Assembly: GCA_963966185.1 (NCBI GenBank)
Contig: CAWZYM010000308.1
Coordinates: forward strand, 124,001-188,000
DNA: 64,000 bases
Source of the DNA: Rhabditoides inermis
Taxonomy: Eukaryota > Nematoda > Chromadorea > Rhabditida > Rhabditidae
Direction: 5' to 3'
Shown: in pieces, positions 60,201-64,000 of the stretch
How positions within the stretch are numbered: the first letter of the stretch is position 1
Layout: every line of letters begins with the position of its first letter
Notes under the pieces: model-generated
What the model saw: the letters and a program-made list of their open reading frames with translations, nothing else
What the model was told of the DNA's origin: nothing
The model's database searches: none
Translations under genes and position numbers: made by a program

Positions 60201-60615
60201 CGATGAATAAGACGAGAGTATGCTCGATGTCTCGTTTTCTCAGACTGTCATAATAATGTCTGGGACACTGGGGACTGGGAAATTAGTTTTTCAAAGTCAT
60301 TATGTATTCAGCTTGTTTGTGTAGTAGACAGACCAAGAAAGCAAAGACAGAACGACAAACTACAAATATAAACTCGCATCTTGTTTCAGGGAAGCGTTTT
60401 CTGCTCTCAACACTCGCCAGAACACACTTATCGTGCATAAGAGGGAGAAGAACCGAGTGGTGTGCCATCAGATGGATAGGAACGTGGTGCGAGCGAGTCC
60501 GGACCGCAGTCCCGAGAAGGGACCAGCACCTGGCCAGCTGGGGACCACCAGCCTCGAACGGCCCCCCATCGCCTCCCCCGATCTACACAGCCATGAGAGC
60601 GACGAGCTACTCTGA
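55017..60615 (+). CDS. DMSR-like peptide GPCR (rhodopsin family, Srw-type)
   Basis: Ten exons: 55017-55102, 55344-55515, 56018-56089, 57452-57576, 58290-58412, 58517-58620, 58674-58784, 58828-58915, 59762-59918 and 60390-60615. The extracellular N-terminus has an NFT glycosylation site. TM1 and the first loop read VVLCVLGLMTNGVHIWVLTRP then KMRHSSVHTVLTCIACADIG, the hallmark of the nematode DMSR/FMRFamide-receptor group. TM6 carries FLITELPQGIMAIL and TM7 ADVLDLLSLINCYVAFLVY. The cytosolic tail is Ser/Pro-rich. Such receptors bind FMRFamide-like or myosuppressin-like neuropeptides through Gi/o-type signalling. All junctions are phase-consistent except exon 5 to 6, where a one-base phase conflict remains; a microexon or small indel is likely. 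Confidence 0.85.
55158..55232 (+). other. tRNA-like sequence inside GPCR intron 1
   Basis: GTGGTGTAGTGGCTAACGAG is a strong A box or D-arm and GCTGGTTCGATCC a strong B box or T-loop, at tRNA spacing, with a GC-rich possible acceptor stem. Stem pairing is incomplete, so a pseudo-tRNA or tRNA-derived SINE head is likely. Confidence 0.5.
56090..57451 (+). other. GPCR intron 3 (1.36 kb)
   Basis: The intron opens with GA-rich sequence for ~110 bases and contains (CT)n at 56598-56640 and 57175-57213. No internal gene is seen. Confidence 0.6.
58916..59761 (+). other. GPCR intron 8 (0.85 kb)
   Basis: AT-rich, with no repeat or gene recognised. Confidence 0.55.
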
Positions 60616-61464
60616 ATTGATTCATTGATTATTGCACACTTGCCTTGTTGATTTTTCTTGCTGACAAATGATTGCGGGTAGCATTTGTGAATATGACGTC
60701 ACGAATTGATAAATCGCCATTTTTTCGCCAAAACTTGTATATATAGAAGTAATAATAATGTAAGAAATGTTTATTTGTGCAATTTTGAATTCTTATATCA
60801 ATGATATAATGATGTACCTGAATTCGTGAATATTCTAAATATCATATAACAGTTTTTTTTATTTGCGTCTTGCCACAGAGAGTGCTTTTGAAGTTGATTC
60901 GTGTCAGTCGGAATTCAATGAGCAAAGAAGCGAGAGAACATCAAAAGGACATAGGCAGGTCTCGTGCACCACATAGCATCACAGCTTCCATTTGCAATTC
61001 ACAATATTTGTTCCATTCTTTCGACGCTTGGTTGGTCAAGATTCTAACCTGCGTCTGTGTCACGGTCTCTTCGAAAAAGACAGTGTTCTTCTAATCTCGT
61101 CGTTTTTTCTTCAGCCGGAATTATTTTGATTCGCTCAAGTAAGTTAATACAACTATCTGCTAGTTTTATACGTTTTTTAAACACTCAAAAAATGCAGTGC
61201 ATCAACAAAAACTATGTTACAAATAAAGACTTTATGTAAACACGAAAACACGAATCTCTATGAACAAAAATGAACAAACGAATATTGAGCGGAATTCTTT
61301 TTGAAAGAAGGCACGATTGGTGGTGTGAACACTGCAGAATACAGTAGCTGTGGAAGTCCCGTATAATGAATGGATAGATACTATGTGACATCAGATATAC
61401 ACCAACAAAACGAAAAAATCAATACAAAACACAACAATCAATTATCAACGGAATGTATGAAATG
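60616..61464. other. intergenic region, convergent genes
   Basis: The 3' flanks of the GPCR (+) and nuclear receptor (-) meet here. It is AT-rich with several AATAAA-like runs, and no gene is seen. Confidence 0.55.
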
Positions 61465-61769
61465 CTACTTCTCTTCGCCCACATTAAAGAGAAGTTGTTC
61501 GGAAATGTGATCAAAGGAGACAATCTTGAAAAGTCGCATCACCTGAAAAGGGCAAGTAACAAACGAGTAAACAAACAAAACAAGTACACAGCCTCACCTG
61601 ATAACTCTCGAGCATAGCAGCCGCCGCCGACGAAATCCCAGATATCATCAACACAACGTTGCCGAAACGTTCTGAAGAAATGAGTATGATTTTTAAAAAC
61701 GTAATATAAAACATGACATATGATATACACTTGATTGCAATCGGCGAAATAAATATACGAAGTGAGAGA

Positions 61770-61808
<39 letters not shown>

Positions 61809-62206
61809 GGAGGGTGGGTGAAGAAACATGTGGATGAGATAGGATGCACCTGCGAAATCGGGTGTTCCCTTGTGTTCGTAGTGTGCGAATAAACCGTTGA
61901 TGACTCGATTCCTCGCAGCCACGATCACCCTCTTCGAGTCCTCACACAACTCCGGGTCCGCTTCTGCAATCCACAATATGCGCCCTCTTCCTATTCCATT
62001 CTATGTGGCTCACTACGACGGACTGACGGACTGACCACTACGATCAAAAACAACATGATCACCACTCACTACACCAACAAACGACAAACAACTGACTAAC
62101 AGGCGTACCTTGGAACAGCATAATAGCCTTGAGTGTGACGAGTTCCTCGGGGGAGAGCTTGAGGTGGCGGAGGGGAATGGCTACCTGATTACAGAAAAAG
62201 ATCAGA

Positions 62207-62255
<49 letters not shown>

Positions 62256-63976
62256 CTGCAAATCCCTCCCTTTCCGATTCCATCGATACAAACACTACAT
62301 CCGTTTTCTGTTCTCTCTCTCTCTCTCTCTCCCTCCCTTCACTCCACCTCTCTCACCTCATCGATGCACACATCAGTCATCTGTTTGTACAGCTTCTCCT
62401 GTCGCCATTTTCGGTCAGCCGAGATCGACACCTATGTACAACAACTGGTCATGAAACAAACATGAACATCACAGCAGTCATCTGATCTTTTAAAAAGTAT
62501 ACACCGATCAGAAACAGCATGATCACCACTCACCACACCAAAGTTTCACTTTTCTTGTCTCTACTGGACAGAGTGAGGATCACGTTCATATTCATTTCAT
62601 ACTTACTTTCACTATCTAGCAAATGAATTCCTTATCTTACTTCTATTATCTATCTTATTTCACAAATCCAAACATCTTGTAAACATATTTCAACCAGTGA
62701 ACAAGATAAGCAATATACGGAACACTCTTGCCTCATCATTTATTTGTGTACATCAAGGCGAGGTCAGACTCGATTATGTATCATAAAGCCACTTTATGAA
62801 ACAAAAAGACGCTTTCTGAGGGTGGGGGCGCGTTCTGAGATCTTTCTGAGGATCTTTCTGGGGATCTTTATGAGCGTGCGCGGCCGTTCTAAGATCTTTC
62901 TGAGGGTCTTTTGCCAAAAAAAGAGTCTGGCCCTCTGACCTCTACTTCAGTCTCTCTTCCCTTCTCTCCCCCCCCCCCTTCTCTCCCTGCTCCCTCTTCT
63001 CCCACCTTGGTCTCCTCCTGCAGTGCGTTCACATTCCGAGGCATGCACGTGCCATTCGAGATCAGCCACACGTCGTCCACCTACAGTATGCCCGCGTTAC
63101 ACATACCGTATCCGTAAACTACCGTAATCCGCTCACCTACATTCTACAGTACCGAGATTTCATATATACCAACTCTCACCTCTAACTGCGCAGTGTAGAA
63201 GCCGTGCTCAAGAATGAGGTGGTGCACGGCAAAGCGCTGCAATCGATGTTCAATCAATAACTCAATAATTGATCGATACCTTGAGCAGGTTGAGTCGGTC
63301 CTGTATGGGAAGGCGGGCAAATGACGGTAGCGTCTGCGCCCATTCCAACATCATCAACAGGTCCATCTGGAGAGTGATGTCGATGAACAATCGATAATCA
63401 ATAAATCAAACCTGTGTGACGTTGGAGATGTCGTTGCCCATGAGAATCATCAGCTTGCCGGGATCACTCTACAAAACATAAATGTATAATACAAATTACG
63501 TGAGAAATCCACAAGCAAAGTCTACCAGACAAACTTAGTGTTGTTGTAATAAACATTTACATGCTACAAGGTGTAAAAATTTAATAGTATGTAAATGCGA
63601 GAGGACCAAACAAGTGGATGACTCACGTTCTGGTCCTTTCCCTGTTGTATGAGCTCCGCGAGTTTCATCGCCTCCTGCTTGCTGCGAATCAACTCGAACT
63701 TCTTCCGACGAATGTGACAGTCATTCGCAGTCAGACTGAAACACAATTCATTAATCGATAATCAATCAATATAACATTCCATAACTGACATAATACTATC
63801 CAAATGCGGCATCTGTTCATAGAAACAAGATTCATTGAGCCGTTTATCGTTTTCTTATCGCACACTCACTACAACTCTTAAATAGTTATCACCCGAGCAA
63901 CAGCCAATGAAACACAGAAACACTTCAATCTCATCTGATTCATAGTACGTTTGCACGTCCATCTTGAACGACATTC
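61465..63976 (-). CDS. nuclear hormone receptor ligand-binding domain
   Basis: Minus-strand exons ending at a stop at 61465 encode, in order: [19 protein letters not shown] (hinge-like, about 63735-63627), [34 protein letters not shown] then [22 protein letters not shown], the helix 3-5 signature of nuclear-receptor LBDs. [34 protein letters not shown] and a C-terminal helix ([14 protein letters not shown]) follow. The sequence resembles the HNF4-derived nematode receptor group. No zinc-finger DNA-binding domain is found in the window. A candidate start ATG lies at 63976, but the join from there to the hinge exon is not phase-consistent, so the gene may run off the right edge. Introns carry (GA)n/(CT)n tracts. 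Confidence 0.75.
62759..62942 (-). mobile_element. MITE-like element, copy 2
   Basis: Reverse-oriented homologue of 1330-1534. Read on the minus strand, it has CTCAGAAAGATC submotifs, GAACGGCCGCGC, a CATAAAG stretch and TGATACATAATC in the same order. It lies in an intron of the nuclear receptor. Confidence 0.65.
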
Positions 63977-64000
63977 GAAAACATTCGAATTAGAAAGAAA

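Overview
The window is nuclear DNA from a nematode. The clearest marker is a two-exon major sperm protein gene at 19.75-20.19 kb. Other nematode-typical genes support it: a DMSR-like peptide receptor, a pepsin-inhibitor-3-like (aspin) gene, tandem P-glycoproteins, a two-domain secreted C-type lectin and a nuclear-receptor ligand-binding domain. Genes are cut into many small exons with 40-60 base introns, and several first ATGs sit a few bases after a pyrimidine-rich AG, as expected at spliced-leader sites. This intron density would suit a diplogastrid such as Pristionchus, but the genus is a guess. (CT)n/(GA)n tracts are very frequent.

Layout: 0-2.9 kb holds simple repeats, a short inverted-repeat element and a Tc1-like remnant. 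2.9-4.2 kb holds a broken or unresolved membrane-protein gene (+). 4.9-6.7 kb is a double C-type lectin (-). 7.99-10.4 kb is a large inverted repeat whose arms each carry a three-exon gene for a cysteine-rich, defensin-like prepropeptide, arranged head to head. 12.0-12.9 kb is gamma-glutamylcyclotransferase (+). 15.5-18.4 kb is an SLC35E1-like transporter (-). 19.75-20.19 kb is MSP (-). 21.1-22.5 kb is a secreted His/Lys-rich protein built from a 57-base minisatellite (-). 23.1-29.5 and 30.75-36.35 kb are two tandem full-length P-glycoproteins (-). 36.4-39.4 kb is non-coding with a MITE-like element. 39.4-46.0 kb is the aspin gene (+), whose 5.6 kb intron contains two copies of a ~2.2 kb repeat and a cluster of forkhead-type motifs. 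46.45-49.7 kb is a Pro/Ser/Thr-rich gene with a mitochondrial-type leader and a likely 7-base microexon (+). 49.7-55 kb is non-coding. 55.0-60.6 kb is the DMSR-like GPCR (+). 61.5-64 kb is a nuclear receptor LBD (-), running towards or off the right edge.

Putative intestinal, defence and detoxification functions (lectin, defensin-like pair, secreted repeat protein, two P-glycoproteins, protease inhibitor) lie close together. Several of their promoters have a TATA box plus GATA motifs. Shared gut or immune expression is an inference. The most interesting candidate system is the mirrored pair of defensin-like genes: coding sequence, introns and promoters are nearly identical between arms, as expected of a recent inverted duplication or one kept uniform by gene conversion. 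I recognised no close known family for the peptide.
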